From the NCBI GenBank assembly GCA_020722245.1, contig DYLE01000161.1:1-5630 (forward strand): a DNA stretch of 5,630 nucleotides, in the 5' to 3' direction. Below, piece by piece: positions 1 to 5,576 of this stretch. How positions within the stretch are numbered: position 1 is the stretch's first letter; every line of letters begins with the position of its first letter. A model generated the notes under the pieces. The model had not been told where the DNA came from and did no database searches. It saw nothing but the letters and a program-made list of their open reading frames with translations. The stretch comes from Desulfonema limicola. GTDB lineage: Bacteria; Desulfobacterota; Desulfobacteria; Desulfobacterales; Desulfosalsimonadaceae. The position numbers and the translations under genes were made by a program.

Positions 1-1031
1 GCCGAGGTCAGCAGATAGAAACGCCACATGCGATGAAACCGTTCCCCGTATTGGTCCTTGAACCGCGGCCAGTTTTTTTCAAACCGTTCATACCAGGCCA
101 TGAGGGTCTTGTCGTAATCCGGACCGAAGTTGTGCCAGTCTTCCATGACAAACAGGTCCTCCATGGCTTTTCCCAGCTGGGCGATGGAGGGGAACATGCC
201 GTTGGGAAAGATGTATTTGGTGGTCCAGGGGTTGCCGATATGAATGCTGGAGTTGCCGCCGATGGTGTGGATAAAGGCGATGCCGTCATCCTTTAACGTC
301 TCATCCACTTTTTTCATGTAACAGCGGTAGTTTTTATACCCCACATGCTCCATGATGCCGATGGAGATGACCCGGTCGAATTTGCCGCAAACGTTCCGGT
401 AATCTTCTAAGCGAATGTCCACCGGAAGCCCCTTGCACAGGCGCCTTCCCAGCTCCACCTGCTCCCTGGAGACGGTCACCCCGGTCACTGAGACCCCGTA
501 TGTTTCAGCGGCATATTTGGCAAAGGATCCCCAGCCGCAGCCGAGCTCAAGCACGGTCATACCGGGTGCCAGTCCGATTTTACGGCAGACCAGGTCGAGT
601 TTCGCCTCCTGGGCGCTATCCAGGTCGTTTGCGTTTTTCCAGTATCCGCTGGTGTAGTTCATCCGCTTGTCCAGCATGGCCTGGTAGAACGCGTTGCCGA
701 CGTCGTAATGCTGGACGCCCACCTGATAGGCCCGGCTTTTTTTTTGCAGGTTGAAGAGCCTGGCCCGCAGCAGGTGCCAGATGATGCGCCAGCTGGTTTT
801 GATTTTTCTTTCCAGTTTGGACCGAAAAACCCGGTCAAAAAATTGATCCAGGGCCGTGCAGTCCCACCATCCGTCCATGTAGGACTCTCCGGCCGCAAGG
901 GCGCCGCCCGAGAACACCCTTTCGTAAACCTGATCGTTATGGACCTGGATATCCCAGGGGCTGTCTCCGTTGATGCGAATGCCGGCGCTTTCCAGCAGCT
1001 CCTTCATGATATGTTGAGTTTTAGGGCTCAT
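1..1031 (-). CDS. cfa: Cyclopropane-fatty-acyl-phospholipid synthase, 3' end cut by the window edge
   Basis: This enzyme transfers a methylene group from S-adenosylmethionine to cis double bonds of unsaturated acyl chains in membrane phospholipids, at the inner face of the membrane. 343 codons are visible and read without interruption. From memory of E. coli Cfa (382 residues) the match is close throughout, so only about 25-30 C-terminal residues should be missing. Visible marks are ESYMDGWWDC (49-58), the SAM-binding loop LELGCGWGSF (161-170), the active-site stretch IGIMEHVG (224-231, with E228), HTIG (255-258, H255), and TLMAWYERF (309-317, Y314). These correspond to the bicarbonate-binding residues E239, H266 and Y317 of E. 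coli. The position of E. coli C139 is serine here (S128). The start is uncertain: an in-frame ATG at 1076 would add a 15-residue Ser/Lys/Pro-rich tail. Neither start has a clear Shine-Dalgarno. I chose 1031 because it fits the usual N-terminus and leaves a normal leader after the candidate promoter. The M20 gene lies upstream on the same strand. Confidence 0.95.
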   Translation of the reverse strand, partial: MSPKTQHIMKELLESAGIRINGDSPWDIQVHNDQVYERVFSGGALAAGESYMDGWWDCTALDQFFDRVFRSKLERKIKTSWRIIWHLLRARLFNLQKKSRAYQVGVQHYDVGNAFYQAMLDKRMNYTSGYWKNANDLDSAQEAKLDLVCRKIGLAPGMTVLELGCGWGSFAKYAAETYGVSVTGVTVSREQVELGRRLCKGLPVDIRLEDYRNVCGKFDRVISIGIMEHVGYKNYRCYMKKVDETLKDDGIAFIHTIGGNSSIHIGNPWTTKYIFPNGMFPSIAQLGKAMEDLFVMEDWHNFGPDYDKTLMAWYERFEKNWPRFKDQYGERFHRMWRFYLLTS

Positions 1032-1094
1032 TGGTTTTTTTGAAGACGACGGTCTAAGGATTTCAGAGGGTTTCATAACTAAGCATACGATTTG

Positions 1095-1124
1095 ATTTTA
1101 AAAGATGAGAGTCAATGCCGTCAA
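1095..1124 (-). promoter_or_regulatory. Candidate sigma70-type promoter for cfa
   Basis: Reading the minus strand, TTGACG (1124-1119) is followed after 18 bases by TAAAAT (1100-1095). Each hexamer matches the consensus at five of six positions. The predicted transcript start near 1088 gives a leader of about 57 bases to the ATG at 1031, but only about 12 bases to the alternative ATG at 1076. It lies in the gap after the M20 stop codon, so cfa may have its own promoter even if it is also read from the M20 gene. No terminator hairpin is visible in this gap. The call rests on motif match only. Confidence 0.45.
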
Positions 1125-1140
1125 GGGAAAATCGGTTTTT

Positions 1141-2478
1141 TTATCCCGCCGCCCCGGCGTATGTTTCAAGAACCCGGTAGATGGCGTCCGCGCCGAACCG
1201 GATCGCATCAACGGGGATCCGTTCATCGGCGCCGTGGATGGTCGTAAAAAAGTTAAAATCCGGTGACAGGTTCATCGGGGTGAACCCGTAGGTCTGGATG
1301 TTGAGACGGGAGAAGAACCGTCCGTCGGTGATCCCCGGCAGCAGCATGGGCAGAGGGATGCCTGCCGGATCGGCTTCCTTTAGAATACCGGCCAGAAAAT
1401 CGAACATGCCCATGTCCAGCCGGGAGGGGCCTGGGTCATAGTGCGTAATCTCCAGTTCCACGTCCTTGTCGATGACGTTTCGGAGTTCCGAGATAAAGTC
1501 GGAAGGGGAAAACCCGGGGAGCAGCCTGCCGTCGAGCTGAAGGCTTATTTTGGAAGGGATCACGTTGATTTTATCCTCCCCCGTGATAATGGTGGGGCTG
1601 ACCGTGTGGTAAAGAAGCGGCCGAAAGCTTTTTCCGCGCTCTCCGATCAGTTTTAGAACCGCGGTCGTCCACCGGGGATTCAACAGTTGCTGCAGGATCC
1701 ATCGGTTTGGAAGCGGCATGGCCGCGGCAATGGTTTCCACCATCTGCCGAAGGATCGGGGTGATGTGCGGCGCAAGGGAAATTCGATCGAGCTGCGTGAG
1801 CAGCCGTCCCAGTTTCGCCATAGCGCCTCCTTGAATGGGCATGGCGCCGTGACCGCCCGGCCCCCTGACCGTGGCCCGCATCCAACAGACCTGTTTTTCC
1901 GATACCTGAATGGGATAAAATTTTTTGTTGCCGAAATGCATGCTGCAGCCGCCGAATTCACCAATGGCAAACCGAACCCCGGCGAATTGTTCGGCATGGT
2001 TTTCCACAAGGTACCGTGCGCCGGCATCCCCCCCGGCTTCTTCGTCGCTTAAGATCGCAAGGAGGATATCGCCGGCCGGGGCAAGGCCGTTTGCCTTTGC
2101 CTTTAAAAAAGCCGCCAGCATCATGGCAACCCCCCCCTTCATATCCAGGGCGCCCCTTCCCCAGATATAGCCGTCCACCATCCGCCCCTCAAAAGGAGGA
2201 TGCTGCCAGGGCTGGTCTTTGGCCGTCACCACATCCACATGACCGTAGATCAAAAGCGGCGGGGCTGTTTTTTGGCCTTCCAGCCGCGCAATGAGGTTGG
2301 GCCGCGTCACATGCTTTGCAAGAATTTTCGTCGTAAACCCACTGTCCGTGAGCAGGCTGTTGATGTAATCGACGCAGGGCTTTTCGTTGCCTGGCGGGTT
2401 GGTGGTATCAAACCGTATCAGGTTTTGAAGGAGGTGTTCCGGGGAAAGCGGATCGTTGGAAATTTTTTTGGATGGCAT
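1141..2478 (-). CDS. M20 family metallo-hydrolase (carboxypeptidase / deacylase type)
   Basis: This is a probable zinc-dependent hydrolase of the M20 family (ArgE/DapE/carboxypeptidase G2/PM20D1 relatives), which cleaves C-terminal amino acids or N-acyl groups. The substrate cannot be told from sequence. The 445 residues show the whole active site: YGHVDVV (78-84, metal ligand H80 and helper D82), WGRGALDMKGG (106-116, bridging ligand D112), SDEE (144-147, catalytic base E146 and ligand E147), GEFGG (173-177, ligand E174) and TIHGADER (413-420, ligand H415). The GPGGHGA segment (207-213, H210) marks the inserted dimerisation domain, roughly residues 195-315. There is no signal peptide, so it is probably cytoplasmic. 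The start is backed by AAGGAAGG at 2491-2484, well spaced from the ATG. The WGRG/MKGG spacing and the length suggest the PM20D1/Cps1-like or ArgE-like branch rather than DapE proper; I am sure of the family, not of the branch. It faces the phosphatase gene divergently and is followed 109 bases downstream by the chosen start of cfa. Confidence 0.93.
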   Translation of the reverse strand: MPSKKISNDPLSPEHLLQNLIRFDTTNPPGNEKPCVDYINSLLTDSGFTTKILAKHVTRPNLIARLEGQKTAPPLLIYGHVDVVTAKDQPWQHPPFEGRMVDGYIWGRGALDMKGGVAMMLAAFLKAKANGLAPAGDILLAILSDEEAGGDAGARYLVENHAEQFAGVRFAIGEFGGCSMHFGNKKFYPIQVSEKQVCWMRATVRGPGGHGAMPIQGGAMAKLGRLLTQLDRISLAPHITPILRQMVETIAAAMPLPNRWILQQLLNPRWTTAVLKLIGERGKSFRPLLYHTVSPTIITGEDKINVIPSKISLQLDGRLLPGFSPSDFISELRNVIDKDVELEITHYDPGPSRLDMGMFDFLAGILKEADPAGIPLPMLLPGITDGRFFSRLNIQTYGFTPMNLSPDFNFFTTIHGADERIPVDAIRFGADAIYRVLETYAGAAG

Positions 2479-2715
2479 ATGAACCTTCCTTGATTCGAGT
2501 TTTCGGAGTTTTTTTTACTGGTTTTATGTTATCCCATTTTGATTTTATGTGCAACCAGCTCAAAATCGAGCATGCCCGGTTCGGATCATCTCTGGAATTG
2601 CCTTGCCCGGACGGCGTTTTGAGGGTATAGTCCTTCATCAAATTAACTATCTTATTTTTTGTTTTTGAAAAGGACAAGCGTTTCGGTCGGATTTGCCGAC
2701 GAAGGCTGCGGTCAT
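2479..2715. other. Divergent intergenic region between the M20 and phosphatase genes
   Basis: No gene is supported here; short open frames on either strand have no recognisable product. It contains the M20 Shine-Dalgarno (2484-2491, minus), a candidate plus-strand promoter (2603-2631) and an exact 8-base direct repeat TTTTATGT at 2522-2529 and 2543-2550, spaced 21 bases start to start. CTGGTT (2518-2523) and AACCAG (2553-2558) flank that repeat as an inverted repeat. For the M20 gene I see only a weak promoter candidate: on the minus strand, TTGCAC, 17 bases, then TAACAT. Confidence 0.6.
2603..2631 (+). promoter_or_regulatory. Candidate sigma70-type promoter for the phosphatase gene
   Basis: TTGCCC (2603-2608), a 17-base spacer, then TATAGT (2626-2631). 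The -10 box matches the consensus at five of six positions and the -35 box at four. Transcription would start near 2638, leaving a leader of about 78 bases to the ATG at 2716, or about 20 bases to the less likely TTG at 2659. Motif match only. Confidence 0.45.
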
Positions 2716-3729
2716 ATGAATGATTATTTAAAATCCGTGTCAGCTTTTAAAGCCGAGGCCCGGCGGCTCGATCCCGAGCGGGTGGAGGTCTGTTGGACAC
2801 AAGGGGAGGGGATACCGGCCCTGTTTGTTTACGCGGCCAACGACGAAAATCCGGTTAGGGTTTCCGTTGAACATACAAGAGAAGGTTGCTTCACGATCTC
2901 AGGTCTCGATCCATCGGTCCGCTATTATTATCATCTTGTGGATAAGGCGGGCAACCGGGTAATGACAGCGGAGCGGCGGGTTTTGCTTCAAGGGGCGGTG
3001 AACTTCAGAGACATCGGCGGATATCTCGCCAAGGACGGCCGCCGCGTGAGATGGGGACGGGTGTTTCGTTCCGACGGGCTGTCGGCGCTCACCGACAGCG
3101 ATCATCACCTGATCCGCCATATGGGGATAAAACGGGTCTATGATTTCCGCACCTCGCAGGAAGCCAAGGCGGCGCCGGACCGGCTTCCTGATGGAATGGA
3201 GATTGAATATACAAACCTTCCGGTCACCCATGGCGGGTTTGATTTTCTGGAAGCGGTAAAACGCCTGAAACAGGGGGATGCAAGCTGGTTGACGCCCGAC
3301 TTCATGGTTAACGGCTATATCGACAACCTGGAGACGTTCGGCGGGGTATGGGGGGAGGTGATCAACCATCTGGCCGCATCGGACGGTGAGCCGATCCTTT
3401 TTCACTGCACCGGAGGAAAGGACCGTACAGGCAGCTGCGCCGCCCTGATTCTGCTGTTACTGGGGGTTCCGGAGGAGACCGTGGTTGATGATCATCAGTT
3501 GTCGAATATCTATATCGCCGAGCTCCTTCCCCGGATATTTAAGCTGATGGCCTCCTATGGGTTGGACCCGGAGAGGATCGCCCCTTATCTGACGGCTCCC
3601 CGGGAGTGCATCCTTGCGTTTCTGGATCACATCAGGAAGAATTACGGCTCGGCCGCTGAGTACCTCTTACAGAAAGCAGGGGTAAGCATCCAAAACCAGG
3701 AGGCTTTGAAACAGAAGCTTTTGGTCTGA
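2716..3729 (+). CDS. Tyrosine / dual-specificity protein phosphatase, LipA/MptpB type
   Basis: This is a Cys-based phosphatase that should hydrolyse phosphotyrosine. Relatives (Listeria LipA, Mycobacterium MptpB; Y_phosphatase3 family) also take phosphoserine/threonine or phosphoinositides. The 337 residues carry the family hallmarks NFRDIGGY (96-103), VFRSDGLSALT (116-126), YDFRT (142-146) and the P-loop HCTGGKDRTG (230-239) with nucleophile C231 and R237. The lysine in the P-loop is typical of the LipA/MptpB class, not of ordinary tyrosine phosphatases. Residues about 18-90 precede the catalytic core and look like a small beta-sandwich (fibronectin-III or purple-acid-phosphatase N-domain style), ending in GLDPSVRYYYHLVDKAGN. 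No signal peptide or membrane segment is visible, so it is probably cytoplasmic. The open frame extends up to a TTG at 2659, but that start has no Shine-Dalgarno; ATG 2716 follows GAAGG (2701-2705) at 10 bases and starts cleanly before the first domain. The 3' neighbour converges with a 2-base gap. Confidence 0.92.
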   Translation: MNDYLKSVSAFKAEARRLDPERVEVCWTQGEGIPALFVYAANDENPVRVSVEHTREGCFTISGLDPSVRYYYHLVDKAGNRVMTAERRVLLQGAVNFRDIGGYLAKDGRRVRWGRVFRSDGLSALTDSDHHLIRHMGIKRVYDFRTSQEAKAAPDRLPDGMEIEYTNLPVTHGGFDFLEAVKRLKQGDASWLTPDFMVNGYIDNLETFGGVWGEVINHLAASDGEPILFHCTGGKDRTGSCAALILLLLGVPEETVVDDHQLSNIYIAELLPRIFKLMASYGLDPERIAPYLTAPRECILAFLDHIRKNYGSAAEYLLQKAGVSIQNQEALKQKLLV

Positions 3730-3731
3730 AT

Positions 3732-4304
3732 CTACTCCTGGGTATCCACCTCGACGATTTCAAGGTCGTCGATCCAGAGGGTTCCGTTGGTAAGCAGCAG
3801 ACTAAACGTGATGCTGTGCCCGTTGGGCGGCGCAATGGTGATAAAGGTGAGATTTTTCCAGCCCTCCGCCCCTTTCATTTCAGACATCAGGTCGATGGTG
3901 GGAACGGGAACAACCCTTTCCGGTTTGAAGTTGAACCGAATCGCCGGTGCGATAAAATTCGGGCTGAACCCTAAATTTTTCGCTTTCACCCATACGCTCA
4001 GCCTATAAGTTTTGCCCGGTTTAACATTGTCGATAGTGGTTTCGTTATAGAATGTGGCGCTTCCTCCCGGAGGCTTTATGTTGATCATAAAGGAATAGCT
4101 GCCGCTATGTTTTTCCGTTTCATCAAACCGGAACTCCGTGGAGGTCCCTCTAGAGATTTTGATATTCCATCCGGTAGGCAGGTTTTCGGATTTTTTTTCT
4201 TCAAACCCGCCGTTGTAGACCAGGTTCTCGGTTTTACAGATCCCGGGCGAAACAGTGATCAGAAATCCAAGCAGGGACAGGAAAATGATCCCGATTTTTT
4301 TCAT
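3732..4304 (-). CDS. Secreted protein with a CBM4/9-like (galactose-binding fold) domain
   Basis: The 190-residue protein starts with a clear export signal: MKK, a hydrophobic core to about residue 18, then a turn at SPGIC (19-23). The bases before C23 do not fit a lipobox (Ile at -1), so signal peptidase I cleavage is more likely than lipidation. The mature part reads as a single jelly-roll carbohydrate-binding-like domain: LVYNGGFEE (28-36), LPTGWNI (42-48), HSGSYSFMI (66-74), GKTYRLSVWVKA (97-108), and the closing stretch GTLWIDDLEIVEV (174-186). No catalytic domain is attached, so it may bind glycans or envelope polymers, or be a structural module. The substrate is unknown, and the fold assignment is by pattern, not by a search. 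The AAGGGGGGG run just before the ATG is a strong if slightly close ribosome binding site. The end is tail to tail with the phosphatase gene. Confidence 0.82.
   Translation of the reverse strand: MKKIGIIFLSLLGFLITVSPGICKTENLVYNGGFEEKKSENLPTGWNIKISRGTSTEFRFDETEKHSGSYSFMINIKPPGGSATFYNETTIDNVKPGKTYRLSVWVKAKNLGFSPNFIAPAIRFNFKPERVVPVPTIDLMSEMKGAEGWKNLTFITIAPPNGHSITFSLLLTNGTLWIDDLEIVEVDTQE
3751..3772. repeat. 7-bp inverted repeat just past the phosphatase stop
   Basis: TCGACGA (3751-3757) and TCGTCGA (3766-3772) form a perfect 7-bp stem with an 8-base loop, 21 bases after the phosphatase stop codon and inside the last codons of the opposing gene. It lacks a following T run on either strand, so it is not a standard intrinsic terminator. 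It could still protect or help end the phosphatase transcript, or be coincidental, since it encodes the conserved DDLEIVE stretch of the CBM-like protein. Confidence 0.3.
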
Positions 4305-4542
4305 TGCCCCCCCTTTTCAGAACAGCCATGCAAAATATTAAACCCTGATTCGATTAAATTTTTTATATGTAGTTTATATGATAAATACAGGCAAGGCAAG
4401 GAAAAAAGTTTCAGTCGGGGTAAATCCTTTTATAATCATGCTGAAAAACAAAGCGGCCCATGGAGGTTTGACGGGGGCGTTGAGATGAAGGCCCCGCATG
4501 AGTTTGTAGGACGCCTTTCAAGCCTTCGACGAGCAATTTTTC

Positions 4543-4571
4543 TTGACATCCAAGGGGTTATCATGTTTGAT
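4543..4571 (+). promoter_or_regulatory. Sigma70-type promoter for the lipoprotein gene
   Basis: A perfect -35 box, TTGACA (4543-4548), is followed by a 17-base spacer and TTTGAT (4566-4571), which matches the -10 consensus at four of six positions. Transcription from about 4578 would give a leader of about 61 bases to the ATG at 4639. This is the best promoter match in the window, and its position before a gene with a strong Shine-Dalgarno supports it. Confidence 0.6.
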
Positions 4572-4573
4572 AA
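4558..4573. promoter_or_regulatory. Candidate operator: palindrome overlapping the -10 box
   Basis: TTATCA (4558-4563), four bases TGTT, then TGATAA (4568-4573): a perfect 6+6 palindrome with a 4-base centre. It covers the downstream part of the promoter spacer and the whole -10 box, a classic position for a repressor. I do not recognise the regulator; the half-sites are in the opposite order from an FNR/CRP-type TTGAT-N4-ATCAA site and do not match a Fur box. Confidence 0.4.
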
Positions 4574-4627
4574 ATTAAATTTGAGTTTAGGGTAGATTTT
4601 GCGTGAAACGGAATTTTCTGCAAATAA

Positions 4628-4633
4628 AGGAGG
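4628..4633 (+). promoter_or_regulatory. Strong Shine-Dalgarno that decides the lipoprotein start
   Basis: AGGAGG, within a longer AAAGGAGGGGG run, ends 5 bases before the ATG at 4639. It selects this ATG over an in-frame GTG at 4603, which lacks any ribosome binding site and would put 12 extra residues before the signal peptide. Confidence 0.75.
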
Positions 4634-4638
4634 GGGTT

Positions 4639-5085
4639 ATGAAGGCTTATGTCCGGCTTATCGTGCTCATGGGTTGCGTATGGGCGAGCCTCTGCATGGT
4701 TTCCTGCACTGAGAAAAAACAGGCCGAGCTGGTTGTCTCGGAGCAGGAGTTTATATTGAGGCAGGATTCGGATCATTCCTTTGTGATCGACGCCAAGGGC
4801 AAGGTGCGGAACATCGGACAGGTGGATGTCAAAAAGGTGGTTGTCACCGGGTACTGCAGGTCCTGCGGGGAGGTTCTTGTAAACGGGAAATGGTGTGTCA
4901 ATGATCCGACGGTGGAGAGAACGCCGGAGCAGAAAGATATCATCAGCTATATTGCGGTAGGAGCTGAGGCGGAATTCGAGTTCAGGGACATCGCTTTTTT
5001 GATGGATCAGGCCGGCAAAAAGCCGGAGAAGCTTCCTGATGGGCTTGAGGTAAAGATTCTATCCTTTGAGCCTGTCAACGATTAA
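4639..5085 (+). CDS. Small predicted lipoprotein of unknown function with three conserved-looking cysteines
   Basis: The 148-residue protein begins with a lipoprotein signal: MKAYVR, a hydrophobic stretch, and the lipobox MVSC with C23 as the lipidated residue. The next residue is Thr, not Asp, so by the +2 rule it should go to the outer membrane in a Gram-negative cell. The mature part has one small domain. Residues about 31-72 alternate polar and hydrophobic in a beta pattern, with GKVRNIGQVDVKKVVVTG (54-71) resembling the FxLYD / DUF3426-type beta-sandwich found in envelope proteins. A short cysteine cluster follows (C73-x2-C76 and C86), then acidic and lysine-rich segments (AEAEFEF, AGKKPEKLPDG) and a final strand. 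The cysteines could form a disulfide or bind a metal; the third is unpaired if C73 and C76 pair. I do not recognise a named family. The gene stands alone, with its own promoter, and converges on the ACT gene with a 28-base gap. Confidence 0.85.
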   Translation: MKAYVRLIVLMGCVWASLCMVSCTEKKQAELVVSEQEFILRQDSDHSFVIDAKGKVRNIGQVDVKKVVVTGYCRSCGEVLVNGKWCVNDPTVERTPEQKDIISYIAVGAEAEFEFRDIAFLMDQAGKKPEKLPDGLEVKILSFEPVND

Positions 5086-5113
5086 GGGATAAGTATAAGT
5101 ATTGGGCCGGAGC

Positions 5114-5545
5114 TTAAAGGGCATACAGCCGGTCCGGGCTGATCACCGGGATGTTGTTTTCCGTCAACACCCGTATGGCTCCATCGGGTTGATTGAAACG
5201 GAAGATCATTACCGCCCGGTCCCCCCTCTGTTTGATGAACGCATCCATGTATTCGACATTGATGTCGGCGTTTTTAAGAAGGTCGAGGATGCGGTAAAGG
5301 CCGCCGGACCGGTCCTCCACCTCCACGGCGACCAACTCGCTTTTTCGCACCGTGAGCCGGTTGTTTCGAAGCGCCTGTTCGGCCGCGGCATTGTCATCGA
5401 CGATCAACCTCAACACCTCGAAATCAGAGGTGTCAGCCAGTGAAATCGCCCGAATATTGACGCCGGCCTGTGTCAGGATTTCAGCCGCCTCCGACAGCCG
5501 CCCGGTTCTGTTTTCCAGGAAAATGGAGATCTGCTCGGCTTTCAT
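5114..5545 (-). CDS. Tandem ACT-domain protein (COG4747 type)
   Basis: The 143-residue protein consists of two ACT domains and nothing else: ACT1 at about 4-66, with ENRTGRLSEAAEILTQAGVN (11-30) forming the loop and helix, and ACT2 at about 71-139, with EDRSGGLYRILDLL (77-90). ACT domains bind small ligands, usually amino acids, and regulate enzymes. The stretch ISLADTSDFEVLRLIVDD (34-51) is characteristic of the COG4747 stand-alone proteins, which in many anaerobes sit beside phenylacetate-CoA ligase genes (paaK type) and are presumed to sense aromatic or branched amino acids or to regulate that ligase. No enzyme domain is present, and the ligand is unknown. The partner gene, if present, would lie beyond the right edge. 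The start is supported by the GGGGAGG just upstream, which is itself in a hairpin. There is no signal peptide; it is cytoplasmic. Confidence 0.9.
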   Translation of the reverse strand: MKAEQISIFLENRTGRLSEAAEILTQAGVNIRAISLADTSDFEVLRLIVDDNAAAEQALRNNRLTVRKSELVAVEVEDRSGGLYRILDLLKNADINVEYMDAFIKQRGDRAVMIFRFNQPDGAIRVLTENNIPVISPDRLYAL

Positions 5546-5551
5546 GGAGTG

Positions 5552-5566
5552 CCTCCCCTGCGGAGG
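5552..5566 (-). promoter_or_regulatory. Hairpin holding the ACT gene Shine-Dalgarno
   Basis: On the minus-strand transcript, CCUCC (5566-5562), a 5-base loop GCAGG and GGAGG (5556-5552) form a perfect 5-bp GC-rich stem. The 3' arm is the ribosome binding site for the ATG at 5545, so this stem would hide it. The 5' arm has the sequence of an anti-Shine-Dalgarno. Whether it regulates translation is inference. Confidence 0.4.
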
Positions 5567-5576
5567 AATAATGCGT

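Larger units (their letters stand above)
4305..4638. other. Divergent intergenic region between the CBM-like gene and the lipoprotein gene
   Basis: There is no supported gene in these 334 bases. The left part (about 4335-4385) is AT-rich and should hold the promoter of the minus-strand CBM-like gene: two TATAAA boxes read on the minus strand (4378-4373 and 4367-4362), neither with a good -35 box. The middle has a perfect TATAAT at 4431-4436 on the plus strand with a poor -35, and a GC hairpin, GGGGC (4474-4478) with GCCCC (4491-4495) around a 12-base loop. The right part has the lipoprotein promoter, a palindrome over its -10 box and the Shine-Dalgarno. Confidence 0.6.

Noticed and set aside
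2593..2607. A sigma54-like GG...GC pair near TGGAATTGCCTTGC.
   Set aside because: The gap between GG and GC is 9 bases rather than the required 10.
2408..2677. An 89-codon minus-strand open frame overlapping the start of the M20 gene and the divergent promoter region.
   Set aside because: It overlaps the real M20 start in another frame, covers promoter elements, and its translation has no recognisable domain.
2659..2715. A TTG start at 2659 that would lengthen the phosphatase by 19 residues.
   Set aside because: There is no Shine-Dalgarno before it, the added residues do not form a signal peptide or part of a domain, and ATG 2716 has a usable ribosome binding site.
2899..3405. A 168-codon minus-strand open frame inside the phosphatase gene.
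   Set aside because: It is fully antisense to a gene with clear catalytic motifs, and its translation looks like a shadow.
3732..4304. The CBM-like protein as a lipoprotein, through C23.
   Set aside because: The residue before the cysteine is isoleucine and proline is at -3, which does not fit the lipobox.
4485..4595. A 36-codon open frame (ATG at 4485, stop TAG 4593-4595) on the plus strand in the intergenic region.
   Set aside because: The best promoter in the window lies inside it, its ribosome binding site is weak, and the peptide matches nothing I know.
5089..5102. Tandem ATAAGT units after the lipoprotein stop codon.
   Set aside because: Only about two copies of a short AT-rich unit; this is expected by chance and carries no other signal.
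5086..5113. A possible shared terminator between the convergent lipoprotein and ACT genes.
   Set aside because: No stem with a T run can be drawn on either strand in this 28-base gap.
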